This document shows, piece after piece, positions 31,828 through 42,950 of a DNA stretch of 64,000 bases. A program made the translations under genes and the position numbers. The stretch is from NCBI GenBank assembly GCA_951804985.1, contig OX638135.1, positions 68,552,680 through 68,616,679 on the forward strand. The letters run 5' to 3'. This DNA comes from Dryomyza anilis (lineage: Eukaryota > Arthropoda > Insecta > Diptera > Dryomyzidae). The notes beneath the pieces were generated by a model. That model saw nothing but the letters and a program-made list of their open reading frames with translations, was not told the DNA's origin and ran no database searches. Numbering within the stretch: the first letter of the stretch is position 1; each line of letters starts with the position of its first letter.

Positions 31828-32363
31828 TGTTACGAAAAGATGTAATTTGCCCCATAGTGCAAGCAATCAACAATAATTAATGAGACGCAAGGCAATTCAG
31901 CGCACTAAGCATGTGTTAGAAAGGGACGGAAGATCATTCAGCGCACTGAGACTGTGTGTGAGAAAGAGATGGAAGATCAGCGCATTAAAACACATAAGTG
32001 CGAATGAGATGCCAATAGCATGCGTCATTCACGAAACGAGTAGAAGGTTCTCGAAACAAGTCGAAGCTTGTCGAAACGTGTCAAACTGATGCATGCAATA
32101 TATAAGGGAGCCGCATCAGAGTTACTTCACTTCAGTTGTGATTTAATAGTGAACTAGTGCGTCTCGTGAGTGAACATTGTAAAGATAAATTGTAGTAATT
32201 CAGCAGTTGATATATGTGATTATTCTTTAAGTTGTTATTTAAATTAATAAAGTTAATTAATACTAGTTGAAATAATACTAGTTAAAACCGAATATAAGTG
32301 CGTTTTTATTTTGTACACAATCCAGCGATACAAACTCGTAGAACAGTTTTCCGTAGACTGAAT
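31828..32363 (+). repeat. 5' LTR of gypsy copy 1
   Basis: Starts TGTTACGAAAAGATG and matches the 3' LTR. A promoter-like TATA stretch (atatataagg) lies near 32099. The LTR ends at gactgaat, while the 3' LTR continues gttcgtaaca; this end and the PBS are lost in a deletion of about 33 bp. Confidence 0.93.
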
Positions 32364-32378
32364 TGATTGTGATACAAA

Positions 32379-33430
32379 ATGGTTAAATTCGAACAACTTA
32401 AAGTCGACCAGCTAAAGAAGGAGCTGGCGATTCATAATCTTCCAACTGTAGGTACGAAAGTAGAGCTACAAAAGCGTCTAATGGAAGAATTAGAGAACCA
32501 AGGCATTAACCTCGCAAAGCACGAGTTTGAAGTGGAAGCTGCAACAGCGTCATCAAAAAATATGGACACGGAGCAAAAAGTACAGTCTCAAAGTTTTGAT
32601 ATGAGCCAGTTTCTCGGAGCTATACAACAACAGCTTCTAGAAAATTCGAACCGGATTGAAGAAAAACTTAAAACAGAACTTCAAGACAATTCCATCAAAA
32701 TGGAACAGAAACTTCAAGAAAATTCAAATCAACTTAAAACAGAAATACAAGAAAATTCCAGCTAAATGGAACAGAAACTTCTAGAGAATTCAAACCAACA
32801 TCAAGTAAAAATTGAGCAACAGATGCAGGAACATTCTAAGCAGCTTCTGGAAGTTTCTAATACACTTTATGGCAAAGTAGACGAACTTGAGGCACATGTA
32901 AATGACATTGTAGTGGACATTGATGACAAATTTGAAAAGTTGGAAATTGTTTCGACAAAAAGCTACAGAAAATACAAGAAGATGTCAGTTTACTACAGAT
33001 AAGTGGACATACACAGCATGTTGTTACTGGTACGAGGCTGAAATCACCGATTTACGATGGAACCACAGCGTTCCACATTTTCAAGCTGCAATTTGAGACC
33101 ACGGCTGTAAGTAATCGATGGAACAATGAAGACAGCGTAGCAGCACTTATCGTGGCGCTAAATGGAGGCGCAGCCGAAGTATTGCAGATTATTCCAGAAA
33201 GTGATCGAAACAGTTATTTAGCTGCAACGAAAATACGGCAGTGATCACATGAAGCAAATCTACAGAATGGAACTAAAGTGCCGAATGCAAAGAAATGGTG
33301 AAACATTGCTACAACTGTGATACATATGGGCATATGGCACGTGATTGTCGTAAAAAACGCAAGCGCTCAATGAATCCATTTGCAAATGAACCCCGACATG
33401 AAGAAACCCAGGATCATGTCCAAAATAACG
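32379..33430 (+). pseudogene. Gypsy copy 1 gag with N-terminal SAP-like motif, broken
   Basis: An ATG at 32379 opens a frame whose residues 5-38 (QLKVDQLKKELAIHNLPT then VGTKVELQKRLMEEL) have the pattern of a SAP DNA/chromatin-binding motif: two amphipathic helices around an L-x-x-x-G turn. Residues 60-200 are a Gln/Asn/Leu-rich coiled coil built from repeats of ENSNQ and MEQKL. An in-frame TAA lies at 32763 and another stop at 33000. A capsid-like part follows in another frame (FKLQFETTAV, AALIVALNGGAAEVL), then a zinc knuckle CYNCDTYGHMARDC at about 33306-33347. A start at 32379 is supported by the matching ATG in copy 2. SAP at this place in Gag is unusual for the better-known Ty3/gypsy elements. 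Confidence 0.85.
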
Positions 33431-33455
33431 TAAATTTGAATCAATCTTTAAACTA

Positions 33456-35170
33456 AAACGAGTCAGTTCTGCGGGGCATAACCGATTGCCCCAGAATCTC
33501 TATTTCACAACTTGCTCGAAAACCAAATAGCTTAACTGTCGAAGGACTCATTGATTGTACAGCATATATGGTAACATTGGATACGGGAGCCTCACACTCA
33601 ATAATAAGAAGTAACCTGGTTAAGGACGAAGTAGAGCCGCTTATCGGAATAAGATTACAAACAGCTACAGGTGAAGAGGCCCCTATCAGAGGAAAGATTA
33701 CCAAGAAAATCACGATTGGTACTACGACAGTTAAGCATGATTTTATTGTGGCAGAAATAGTAGACGAAATAATACTTGGCGTGGACTTCATGATAAAGAA
33801 CGGTTTCACACTTGATTTAACAAGAAAAATTTTGAATTATGCCAACACGGAGATCCAACTAAATATTGATTGTGACCAGAGCCCGAAAATGAAACAAGTT
33901 ATTGCTTATAAAAATAGAAAAATACCACCTAATTCAGAAGCAATTGTTTGGGCGAAATTAAATGGAGATTGTGGGATAAGCAAGTTGTGGGTTATTGAAG
34001 CAAACGAAGAGCTGTATAAAAGTAACATAGTGGTAGGAAGAACACTTGTTGAGGCGGAGAAAGACAGAATTGTACCTATAAGAGTTCTCAATTTGGAAAA
34101 CTCGTCAAAATTAATCAAAAAGGGAACAGTGGTAGGCCAGTGTCAAGAGGCATCTGCGATTATAAATTGCGAGTCAAATGCATCAAAGGACTATGTCACA
34201 CCGCAAATAAACAAACAATCTACTCTCAAGTTTATAAATGAGTGGACGCAGGATTGGGCTGCCAAAGAAAAAAGTCAAGTGCAACAGCTAATTGACAAAT
34301 ATCGGTATATATTTGCTGAAAAGGGCCAAAAGGATGGCAGAACTGCCATTGTAAAACATCGAATAGACACTGGTGATTCTAACCCAATTCGTCAAGCACC
34401 AAGAAAGGTGCCATTTGCGAAAAGAGACGAAGTATCACATTTGGTTGAAGAAATGCACACAAATGGCGTGGTGGAACCATCTGAGAGTCCATGGAGTTCA
34501 CCAGTAGTATTGGTGAAAAAGAAGGACGGTAGTACTCGGTTCTGAGTTGATTACCGAAAACTTAATGATGTCACCAAGAAAGATAGTTATCCACTGCCCA
34601 GAATCGATGACACATTGGATACACTATCTAATGCTAAGTGGTTTTCAACGTTAGACTTGCAAAGCGGTTACTAGCAAGTAAAAATCGATAAGAACGATCG
34701 GGAGAAGACTGCATTCAGTACTGGTGATGGACTATGGCAATTTCTGGTAATGCCGTTTGGAGCAGCATTCGAGCGGTTAATGGAGCACGTATTAAAAGGT
34801 TTACACTGGAAAACATGCCTGGTATACCTAGATGACATAATTGTTATGGGCAAGGATTTCAGCGAACATCTATGAAATCTAGAAGAAGTTTTTCTTCGAT
34901 TGACAACTGCGGGTCTGAAAGTATCAAGTATCTGGGTCATCGAGTTACCACAGAAGGTGTACATACCGACGAGGATAAAATAGTTGCGGTAAAGGAGTGG
35001 CCCAGACCACAGAACCTACATGACCTACGGAGTTTCTTGGGGCTATGTACATACTACAGGCGATTTGTTCCGGGTTTTGCCAATGTTGCAAGTAGTCTTC
35101 ACGAGTTAACAAGAAAGAACCGAGCTTTTCAATGGGCCGATGATCAAGAAAAAGCGTTTTTGAAATTGAA
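33456..35170 (+). pseudogene. Gypsy copy 1 protease and RT, broken
   Basis: The frame 33568-34545 starts near the aspartic protease active site (VTLDTGASHSII, Asp in DTGA) with the flap-side ILGVDFM block at about 33775. A linker leads into RT palm motifs: SESPWSSPVVLVKKKDGSTR, then a stop (TGA at 34543) in place of a Cys/Gly codon before VDYRKLND, then [22 protein letters not shown], a TAG, and FGAAFERLM and YLDDIIV with the YLDD active site at about 34828. A small deletion shifts the frame near 34770 and another near 34920. The thumb/connection part (34872-35174) reads FLGLCTYYRRFVPGF. It ends in a stop after LKLK. Confidence 0.9.
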
Positions 35171-35540
35171 ATAATTACTGTTCTCGCCACCAATTCTTGC
35201 GTATCCAATTCCAGGTGAAAAATTTGTACTTGACACGGATGCAAGTGGATACGGAATAGGCGGTGTTCTCTCTCAAGTGATCAATGGGCAGGAAAAAATT
35301 ATCGCATACTACAGTAAAACATTGTCCAAGCCCGAGCGAAATTACTGTGTCACCAGGAGGGAGCTTCTTGCTGTTATTGAAAGTGTGAAAAATGTCCATA
35401 AGTATCTGTACGGACAACAGTTTCACTTGAGAACCGATCACGCAGCACTACGATGGTTAAGTATCTGTACGGACAACAGTGTAAACTTGAATGCAGACAT
35501 TGTTTAAGAGCAGAAGGAAAAGAAAACATAATTGACATTC
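35171..35540 (+). pseudogene. Gypsy copy 1 RNase H, broken
   Basis: Directly after the RT stop the DNA reads FVLDTDASGYGIGGVLSQ, the RNase H start with its first catalytic Asp (DTDAS), followed in 35277-35507 by QEKIIAYYSKTLSKPERNYC, VTRRELLAVIESV and FHLRTDHAALRWL with the later catalytic Asp (TDHA). A 21-bp direct duplication (aagtatctgtacggacaaca) at 35401 and 35459 disrupts the C-terminal part. Stops follow near 35507. Confidence 0.88.
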
Positions 35541-36876
35541 GTCTGCTGAATGTTTTACCCGATGATAAATGAACTCCGGAACAAATTCAAATCGATCAAA
35601 AGAGTGATCCCGATCTTACAAAAATCATGATGTTTAAAGAACAGCAAAGAAAACCATCATGGGAAGAGATAGCTGCCGACAGCCCAATAACTAAGGCGTA
35701 CTGGGCTCAGTGGCAGAGCTTAAAGCTACAAGATGGTTGCCTATATACTGTATGGGAAAGTGAAGATGGCATGTCCGCTCGAAGTTTGATTGTTGTTCCT
35801 AAGTCAAAAACAAAAGAGATATTAGCGGAATACCATGGTGGATCAAGTAGCGGACACTTGGGCATAAATAAAACGGTCGAGAAGGTAAATAAACGTTTTT
35901 ATTGGGTTGGATGCCAAGATTCAGTCGCCCATTGGATCCGCAGTTGTCCGCAATGTGTACCAGCAAAAGGACCAACAGTCAGAAGTCGCGGCAGGATGCA
36001 TCAGTACAACGTGGGAGCACCATTCGAACGTATCGCCATGGATGTCGCCGGACCATTTCCAATCAGTGATGCGGGTAATAAGTATGTGCTTGTCGTCATT
36101 GACTACTTCAGCAAGTGGCCTGAAGTGTATCCCATGCCAAATCAAGAAGCCACAACAGATGCGGATGCGTTAGTTAACAACTGGGTAAGCCGTTTTGGAG
36201 TACCGTTGGAATTGCATTCAGATCAAGGAAAATTTTTGAGTCTGCTGTATTTAAAGAAGTATGCAAAGTCCTCAACATACACAAAACACGAACAACGCCA
36301 TTGCACCCGCAATCTAATGGCATGGTAGAGAGATTCAATCGGACTTTGGAAGAGTATCTCAGAAAAGTGGTTGATAAAAATCAAAAAGATTGGGATACAC
36401 ATATACCATTATTCCTCATGGCTTATCGGACGGCGGTTCATGATACCACAGCAGCTTCACCATCTAAAATTGTTTTTGGAACAGACTTAAGATTACCTGC
36501 GGATTTAAAGTTTGGTGCGAGTCCTTCAGCTGGAATTCCTATTCACGATTATGTTTCCAGGAAAAGTGAAGACATGAACGAAATGCATCAGTTTGTACGG
36601 CAGCGTACACAATTTGCGTGTGATAAGATGAAGGCCAGATACGACTTGCGCACAAATTCAGAGGGATTTACGGAAGGAGAACTTGTTTTTCTCTATAACC
36701 CACAAAGGAAGAAAGGCTTATCCCCTAAGTTACAAACACACTGTGAAGGACCATATAAGATAATTAAAAGAATTAATGATGTAGTGTATCGGATTCAGAA
36801 TACTGCGGGCGTTAGACGAAAAATGAAAGTATTACATTTAGAAAGGTTGGCGCCGTACAGAGAGAGAGAGGATTAA
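35541..36876 (+). pseudogene. Gypsy copy 1 integrase, one frameshift
   Basis: The ORF 35627-36328 contains the HHCC zinc domain (GHLGINKTVEKV, then CPQCVPAKG), the core start with the first catalytic Asp (AMDVAGPFPI) and the second Asp (LHSDQGKF). One extra base in a T run near 36233 shifts the frame. The overlapping ORF 36301-36876 restarts just before HPQSNGMVERFNRTLEEY with the catalytic Glu (D,D-35-E type) and continues with the C-terminal domain (VFLYNPQRKKGLSPKL, GPYKIIKRIND) to a stop at 36874. Apart from this shift the integrase is the best preserved gene of the copy. Integrase would insert the cDNA into the host chromosome in the nucleus. Confidence 0.92.
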
Positions 36877-36900
36877 CATCTGTTCGGGACGAACAGATTT

Positions 36901-36913
36901 AGGTGGAGGGCAG
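36901..36913 (+). other. Polypurine tract of gypsy copy 1
   Basis: aggtggagggcag lies immediately upstream of the 3' LTR start (TGTTACG at 36914), the place where plus-strand DNA synthesis is primed. The same tract, reversed, adjoins the LTR stub at 2941. Confidence 0.8.
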
Positions 36914-37459
36914 TGTTACGAAAAGATGTAATTTGCCCCATAGTGCAAGCAATCAACAATAATTAATGATACGCAAGGCAATTCAGAGCACTAAGCATGT
37001 GTTAGAAAGAGACGGAAGATCATTCAGCGCACTGAGACAGTGTGTGAGAAAGAGATGGAAGATCAGCGCATTAAAACACATGAGTGCGAATGAGATGCCA
37101 ATAGCATGCGTCATTCACGAAACGAGTAGAAGGTTCTCGAAACAAGTCGAAGCTTGTCGAAACGTGTCGAACTGATGCATGCAGTATATAAGGGATCCGC
37201 ATCAGAGTTACTTCACTTCAGTTGTGATTTAATAGAGAACTAGTGCGTCTCGTGAGTGAACATTGTAAAGATAAATTGTAGTAATTCAGCAGTTGATATA
37301 ATTGATTATTCTTTAAGTTCTTATTTAAATTAATAAAGTTAATTAATACTAGTTGAAATAATACTAGTTAAAACCAAATATAAGTGCGTTTTTATTTTGT
37401 ACACAATTCAGCGATACGAACTCGTAGAACAGTTTTCCGTAGACTGAATGTTCGTAACA
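36914..37459 (+). repeat. 3' LTR of gypsy copy 1
   Basis: 546 bp, TGTTACG...CGTAACA, complete, with the terminal TG...CA and 4-bp target duplication on its right. Confidence 0.95.
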
Positions 37460-37590
37460 ATATATTTATTTAAAGATATAGTTTCTGGTAAAATACCAAC
37501 AAGATCCATGTATACTTTATCGAATGATCGTACTGGCGTATCAGTTAGAACCATTGGCATTTTAGTTAGCCTAGATCTTTTATTTCAAAA

Positions 37591-38640
37591 TCATATTCTG
37601 ATAATTTATGCCTGAAACGTGCTAACCTTGATGTCTGATCTTTGAGATTTGCTGTGCTACGTAATAGTTGATGATCTGTATAAAATTTTTCGTTGCCCAG
37701 ACTATAGCTAAAAATTCCTTTTCAATGGTGGAGTAATTTTTTTCTGCTCCATTTAATGCCCTACTAGCAAATGCTATTGGTTGGTCGCTCCCTACTTTGC
37801 CTTGTGACAGTACCGCACCTATTGCTTCGTTACTTGCATCTGTTGTAAATAAACAAGGGTTTGTAAAATCTGGATATGCGAGAATGGGTGGTGAAATAAT
37901 TGATTCTTTTAGTTTAATAAATGAATTTTGACAATCGTCGGTCCAAGTGAATTTACCATCCTTTCTAAGTAACTTTTAAATGGTAATGATAATTTTGCCA
38001 TATTTCTTATAAATTTTCTGTAATAATTAATTAATCCCAAAAACGCTTGGACTTCTTTTTTATTTCTTGCATTCAACCTTACAGGGGTCTGGCAGCGCAC
38101 CTAGTTCCGAACATTTATGTCCTAAATAGACAACTTCGCGACGCAAAAACTGACTTTTTTCTATTTTTTTTCTACCACTATATCATGAAGATAAATAAAG
38201 CAATCGATACCCTGGAAACCTGTTAATATGTGGTTCATTATTCTTTGGAAGGTAGCTGGTGCACCTGTTAAGCCAAATGGTATTCTGTTAAATTCGAAAT
38301 GACCCAGCCCTGTACTACAAGCTGTTTTTTCCTTATCCCCTTCTTCAACTAGTACCTGATGATAACCACTTGCCAAGTCTAAAGTTGAAAAATAGCGACT
38401 GTGACCTAATTGGTCTAATATTTCATCTATTCGAGGAATCGGAAATACTTGTTTTATTGTCACGTCGTTCAATTTACGGAAATCTATTACTAGCCTCCAT
38501 TTTTTGTTACCGTCCTTGCCGCTCTTTTTAGGAACCAGCAACATCGGTGAATTCCAGGGTGATATGCTTGGCGATATAATGCCGTAATCCAACATTTTAT
38601 TAACCTGTCTGTTGATTTCACCTCTATGAGTGTGTGGCAA
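37591..38640 (-). pseudogene. Errantivirus-like RT and RNase H, broken, RT active site altered
   Basis: Minus-strand ORF 38640-38161 contains the RT palm: IISPSISPWNSPMLLVPKK, WRLVIDFRKLNDVT, FSTLDLASGYHQ and FGLTGAPATFQRIM, ending at IYLHDIVVE, where the usual YLDD reads YLHD. After a frame change, 38100-37909 has the FLGLINYYRKFI block. RNase H follows (37860-37600), with TTDASNEAIGAVLSQG, YSTIEKEFLAIVW and HQLLRSTANLKD-like sequence. The Asp-to-His change would be expected to abolish polymerase activity even in an open frame. Confidence 0.88.
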
Positions 38641-38803
38641 TTTTTATTGCTTTTGATTTATCGGTGGCTGGTTCCACTGTGATGCTATTTCATGTTTAAG
38701 CGCTGACGTGTATGTTAATTCATCGCAGTCTAAATGAAAAACATCATGATACGAAATACACATATTTTGTAAAGATGTGATTTCGTCTTTATTTAAAGTC
38801 TCA

Positions 38804-39935
38804 TCAATTTTCATTTCTTCTAATTATAATTCTGTTTTTAATTAATTTATTAATTCTGTTTGTAATGTTTACTGAATTTGTGCTATTTTTTGTAGAATTA
38901 TTGGTATCCGAATCTTTATACTGATTAAAATTCGAAAATTTTGGTTTAAAAGTACTGTCTATTATAATTTCTTTTTCCGTAATATTTAAAACTGAAACAT
39001 AAACTCTATTTTTGCTAATATTCGATATGCTTTCGCCCAAATATACTCCGGGAAAAATTTATTGTTTATGTATTAATACTATTGGAATTTTTGTTTTTAA
39101 TCTTTGCGGTTCTCGCTTGAATTTAAATTTGTTGATTGTAAAAAATATGTTGTATTTCTGTCTGCGATTTCATTGGTAGTTTTATTATATGGTTTTTATG
39201 TTTATCAAAGAATGTTATTGTTTTGTCTATCGCATTTATTACAGATCGATTCCATAAATTGTCACGTCCGATTATATCATCAGCTGGTACGCCTTGTTTA
39301 AGTGACACTACGTGTAGCATTAAACTTAAGTTCCTATGTTGGACTTTGGTCGAACCTAATGTTCTAACACACCCACCAAAAGCTCCCTTTAAATCCTTTT
39401 GTACATTTTCGTTAAAGTCTGGCAAATTTGTCATTGCATTTTCTTTTACTACACTGGCATCAGCTCCTGAGTCTACCAGTAAAATAAGTCTTCCACTTTT
39501 AGCTGCCTCGCAAGGTACTTCAATGAAAACGTCACTTACATTAGATAAATCCAAGCTATCTCCGTGCCCACTGCATATTATGCGATCACCTTTTTCTTCC
39601 TTTAATTCAGTGGTTTCCTCTGTTCTATGAAAATGCAATGGAGTAGTAAATTTGATCACAGACTCCTCCGACGTCTGATCTACAATTCCTAACTCTTTCG
39701 GCCCTATATTACTATTATTATTCGCACAACTCCAATTAGATTCGTGACCATAAGTTCCACATTCGTAGCAGAAAGGTGTATTTTTTCTAATACTACAATC
39801 ATCCCTAGTTGGAACACTCCTTTTATAGTTGCTTTCATTATTTATTTGTTGCAATTTATTTTCCGATTTTACGTTTGACTGTGTTAATTCCATATAATTA
39901 TATTCATCCTCTTCCGACCTTGGACTTCTCTGCAT
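38804..39935 (-). pseudogene. Errantivirus-like zinc-knuckle and protease region
   Basis: The minus-strand ORF 39935-39123 (270 codons) has a knuckle-like block CYECGTYGHESNWSC at about residues 55-70 and a retropepsin active site LILLVDSGADASVVK at about residue 150, then IIGRDNLWN on the flap side. It joins gag upstream and the RT downstream (38804-39040 is the linker with no recognised domain). The protease would cut the Gag-Pol precursor. The frame is intact over the protease itself. Confidence 0.82.
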
Positions 39936-40340
39936 AACAGCCTGTCATTTAAACCTTCTTCCAACAGAACAACTTTTATAGTTGGATCCTTCACCCCTAC
40001 TTTAAAAGAGATCAACACTGATCTCTGTATACCTAATCTGAATACGTCATCCTCACTTATCTTTTTACTGTACTTTTTACTTGCAATTCCCGAAGCCATG
40101 GATTGCAACTCATCTAATCGTCTTCCAAACGTTCTCAAACTCTCGTTACTATTTTGATAAGCCTTTTCAAACTCTTCTAATTCTAAAGAAATTTCATTTA
40201 AGTACGTATTTTTTAACAACTCGTATTATTCTTCTATTTTTTGAAACTGTTTTGTCCTCACTAATTTATAGGCATCTCCCTCCAAACGTAACCTAACGCA
40301 TTAAATAAATTCCTCACTATATGTTTCCGTAATTTTAAGC
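39884..40340 (-). pseudogene. Errantivirus-like gag fragment
   Basis: Minus-strand ORF 40219-39884 reads LLKNTYLNEISLELEEFEKA then YQNSNESLRTFGRRLDELQS, the conserved late capsid region of errantiviral Gag. An upstream part (LEGDAYKLVR, about 40300-40240) is separated by a stop at 40220. The N-terminal half of Gag and the 5' LTR are gone; DNA from 40340 to 40582 shows nothing recognisable. Confidence 0.75.
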
Positions 40341-40582
40341 TTTGCTGTTTCACAACATTACATAAATTTATATAATTATGTTTCTAATAATGGAGATTCC
40401 GCCCCAAAAAAGTAAGGAACAATGCAATGAACACGTTTCAATACATTTTCAGTACCCATTATTAGTATTTCTTATTTTTCCATTTACTTAATCATATAAT
40501 TAACTATACCTTTCTTAAAGTCCGTGAAGATAAATACGTATTTAACTAGCAACTCAAACCAACATTTTTAACAGAGCATTTA

Positions 40583-41882
40583 CACCGTGTCCAATATATT
40601 CTCATACACTTTCAGTAATTAACATAAAATAAAATGTCAAAAATTAGGCAAAGTTTTTAATGTCAAAATTTATTCGTCGAAAATTTGGCAATCATTTCTT
40701 AAAATATCGACATTGTGTAAAATTGTGTTAATTAGCAATCAGCGATGAAAGAATTTCGGGCAATCGTAATAAACCTATTTATAAAAGGAAAAAATGCAGG
40801 CAGCATTTTTAAGGAGTTAAAAAGGCATGGTGTAAAACGTGATTTTATATACAGAACCATACGAAGATATAAGGAGACCTCTTCTATTAATGACCGTAAA
40901 AGATCTGGTCGAAATCGTTCGGTAAGAACTAAATCTGTGATTAACATTGTCAAAGAGAGAATTAAACGAAATCCTCAACGAACAATAAGAACTCTGGCTT
41001 CTGATCTAAATATTTCAAGAGAAACTGCCCATAACATTCTTAAATTCGATCTAGGATGCAAAGCTTACAAGAAACGCAAAGTTCATGGAGTTTCCGAAGC
41101 ATGATAAAACGACGGGAAAGAGTGTCTCACATTATTTCTTGGCACGGTGGTGGCGAGTTTATTTTCTCTGATGAGAAACTTTTTGTCTTGGAGCAGTCGC
41201 ACAATGCTCAAAATGATCGAGTTTGGTCTGTTTCGATCACAGATGTTCCTGTCCACCAAAAACATGTTTCAAGATTTCAAAGTGCCGTTTCTGTGATGGT
41301 ATGGGGAGCCATTTGCAAACGAGGAAAACTTCCGTTAGCTTTTATCAATAAAGGAGTCAAAGTAAACGCTGAATATTATAAAACTGAAGTTTTGGAGAAG
41401 ATTCTTTTGCTTAATATCAACATTTTGTACGGAGATGAGTACTATGTTTTTCAACAAGACGGTGCTCCTGCATATACAGCTAAAATAGTTCAAGACTGGT
41501 TGAAAAACAATCTGACTGATTTTCTTGTTAAGGATGAATGGCCTCCTAGCTCTCCGGATTTGAACCCATTAGATTTTTTTGTTTGGTCATACATGATGTC
41601 AAAATTAAACAATTACAAATTCAAAAATGTTGATTAATTTGTGGAAGTTATTAAACGAATATGGGATGATATGCCAATGGTTGCCGTTCGTGCTGCCTGC
41701 AACGGATTTGAAAATCGATTGAAGCTGGTGAAGAAATTTAAAGGATCTGTGATTCCAAAACAGTTTTTATAAATAATATAAAACAATATTGTTTTACTTC
41801 CTAATAAAAATAAATATTATACAATGAACGATTAGCGAGTTATATACATTTAAAAGTGTATGAGAATATATTGGACACGGTG
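40583..41882 (+). mobile_element. maT-type (ITm DD37D) mariner element
   Basis: A 1,300-bp element with 30-bp inverted ends, caccgtgtccaatatattct then catacacttt, reversed exactly at the right end except for the last bases. TA flanks both ends (40581-40582 and 41883-41884), the mariner target duplication. It encodes one transposase on the plus strand that is broken by a frameshift and a stop. Confidence 0.95.
40745..41772 (+). pseudogene. maT-type DD37D transposase, one frameshift and one stop
   Basis: The ATG at 40745 begins MKEFRAIVINLFIKGKNAGS; the N-terminal half has two helix-turn-helix segments (residues 5-45 and about 65-105, TIRTLASDLNISRETAHNIL). A frameshift near 41095 moves to the frame of 41056-41637. 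That frame has all three catalytic Asp residues: FIFSDEKLF, VFQQDGAPAY and NPLDFFVWSYM, with 37 residues between the second and third (D37D). A TAA at 41635 interrupts KNVD-FVEVIKRIWDD, and the frame then continues to a stop at about 41770. Total length of about 340 residues is normal for mariner. It cuts and pastes the element when intact; this copy is two mutations from open. Confidence 0.93.
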
Positions 41883-41924
41883 TACAGAGGCGGGTCAATG
41901 GGAATAATTCATCAATCGGTGCAT

Positions 41925-42888
41925 CTAAATGGCCACGGTCAAGTCGGGGATGACTGTGTACTAACCGAACCTAATACGTTGGATAGGTAATGGATAGTGC
42001 TTTCCAAAAATATATACCAATAGTTTGGATCGATCTTCCTAACATTTTTAATTCTTTTTTGAAAATGAGTCATATTTGGTATAAAAAGTGGTCATGATGA
42101 AGTGGTCACTGTCCAGGTGGGGATGTCTGTGTACTAACCGAACCTAATACGTTCGATAGCTAATGGATAGAGCTTTCCAAAAATATATACCAATAGTTTG
42201 GATCGATCTTCCTAACATTTTTAATATTTTTTTGAAAATGGGTCTTATTTGGTAGAAAAAGTGGTCATGATGAATTGGTCACTGTCCAGGTGGATATGTC
42301 TGTGTACTAACCGAACCTAATACGTTGGATAGCTAATGGATAGAGCTTTCCAAAAATATATACCAATATTTTAGATCTAACTTCCTAATTTTTTAAAATT
42401 TTTTTTGCAAATGGGTCTTATTTGGTAGAAAAAGTGGTCATGATGAAGTGGCCACTGTCCAGGTGAGGATGACTGTGTACTAACCGAACCTAGTACGTTG
42501 GATAGGTAATGGATAAGGCTTTCCAAAATTATACCAAAAGTTTGGATATATCGATTTTGTATTTTTGATATCTCCCTAACATTTTAAATTTTTTTTTGCA
42601 AATGGGTCTTATTTGGTAGAAAAAGTTGTCATGATGAAGTGATCCCTGTCCAGGTGGGGATGTATGTATACTAACCGAACCTAATACGTTGGATAGTTAA
42701 TGAATAGAGCTTTCCATAAATATATACCAATAATTGGGATCGATCTTCCTAACATTTTTAATTTTTTTTTGAAAGCGGGTCATATTTTGTAGAAAAACAG
42801 GTCATGATGAAGTGGTCACTGTCCAGGTGGGGATGACTGTGTACTAACCGAACCTAATACGTTGGATAGCTAATGGATAGAGCTTTCG
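41925..42888. repeat. 173-bp satellite-like tandem array, about 5.5 units
   Basis: The motif ctgtgtactaaccgaaccta recurs at 41954, 42127, 42300, 42473, 42664 (variant) and 42837. The spacing is 173 bp four times and 191 bp once, the longer unit having a small internal insertion near 42545. Units also share ggatcgatcttcctaacatt and gtggtcatgatgaagtggtc. The array is cut at 42888 within a unit (after gagctttc), exactly where the LINE begins. Confidence 0.95.
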
Positions 42889-42950
42889 GCTAAAGTGAGT
42901 GGCGAGCATCTTCCACAGAGTGAGGGATCGTGCGTTGGGTTTGGGTCCCA

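Larger units (their letters stand above)
31828..37459 (+). mobile_element. Ty3/gypsy retrotransposon (SAP-Gag family copy 1), full length
   Basis: A 5.63-kb element with LTRs at 31828-32363 and 36914-37459 and the 4-bp target duplication atat at 31824-31827 and 37460-37463. Internal order is gag, protease, RT, RNase H, integrase, purine-rich tract. The LTRs differ at roughly 15 positions, about 97% identical by eye, so the insertion is moderately recent, yet all genes are broken. The PBS and the last 10 bp of the 5' LTR are deleted. It is inserted in opposite orientation into the integrase of the errantivirus-like element. Confidence 0.96.
27660..40340 (-). mobile_element. Errantivirus-like (gypsy-type endogenous retrovirus) element, decayed, minus strand
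   Basis: On the minus strand the order is gag (40330-39884), knuckle/protease (39935-38804), RT and RNase H (38640-37600), integrase (split by a nested gypsy copy), env-like gene (about 30200-28517), and an LTR-like tail containing aataaa. The presence of an env-like frame after pol is what defines errantiviruses. The 5' LTR is not visible; the element fades at about 40340, before the maT transposon. Insertions inside it are two full SINEs, one SINE head and the 5.6-kb gypsy copy. Stops and deletions are present throughout. Confidence 0.75.

Noticed and set aside
39223..39630. 135-codon plus-strand ORF
   Set aside because: Antisense of the errantivirus-like protease region, which has a recognisable active site on the minus strand.
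41925..42888. CRISPR-like array
   Set aside because: Units are 173 bp and homologous over their full length, without short repeats and unique spacers; the DNA is eukaryotic.
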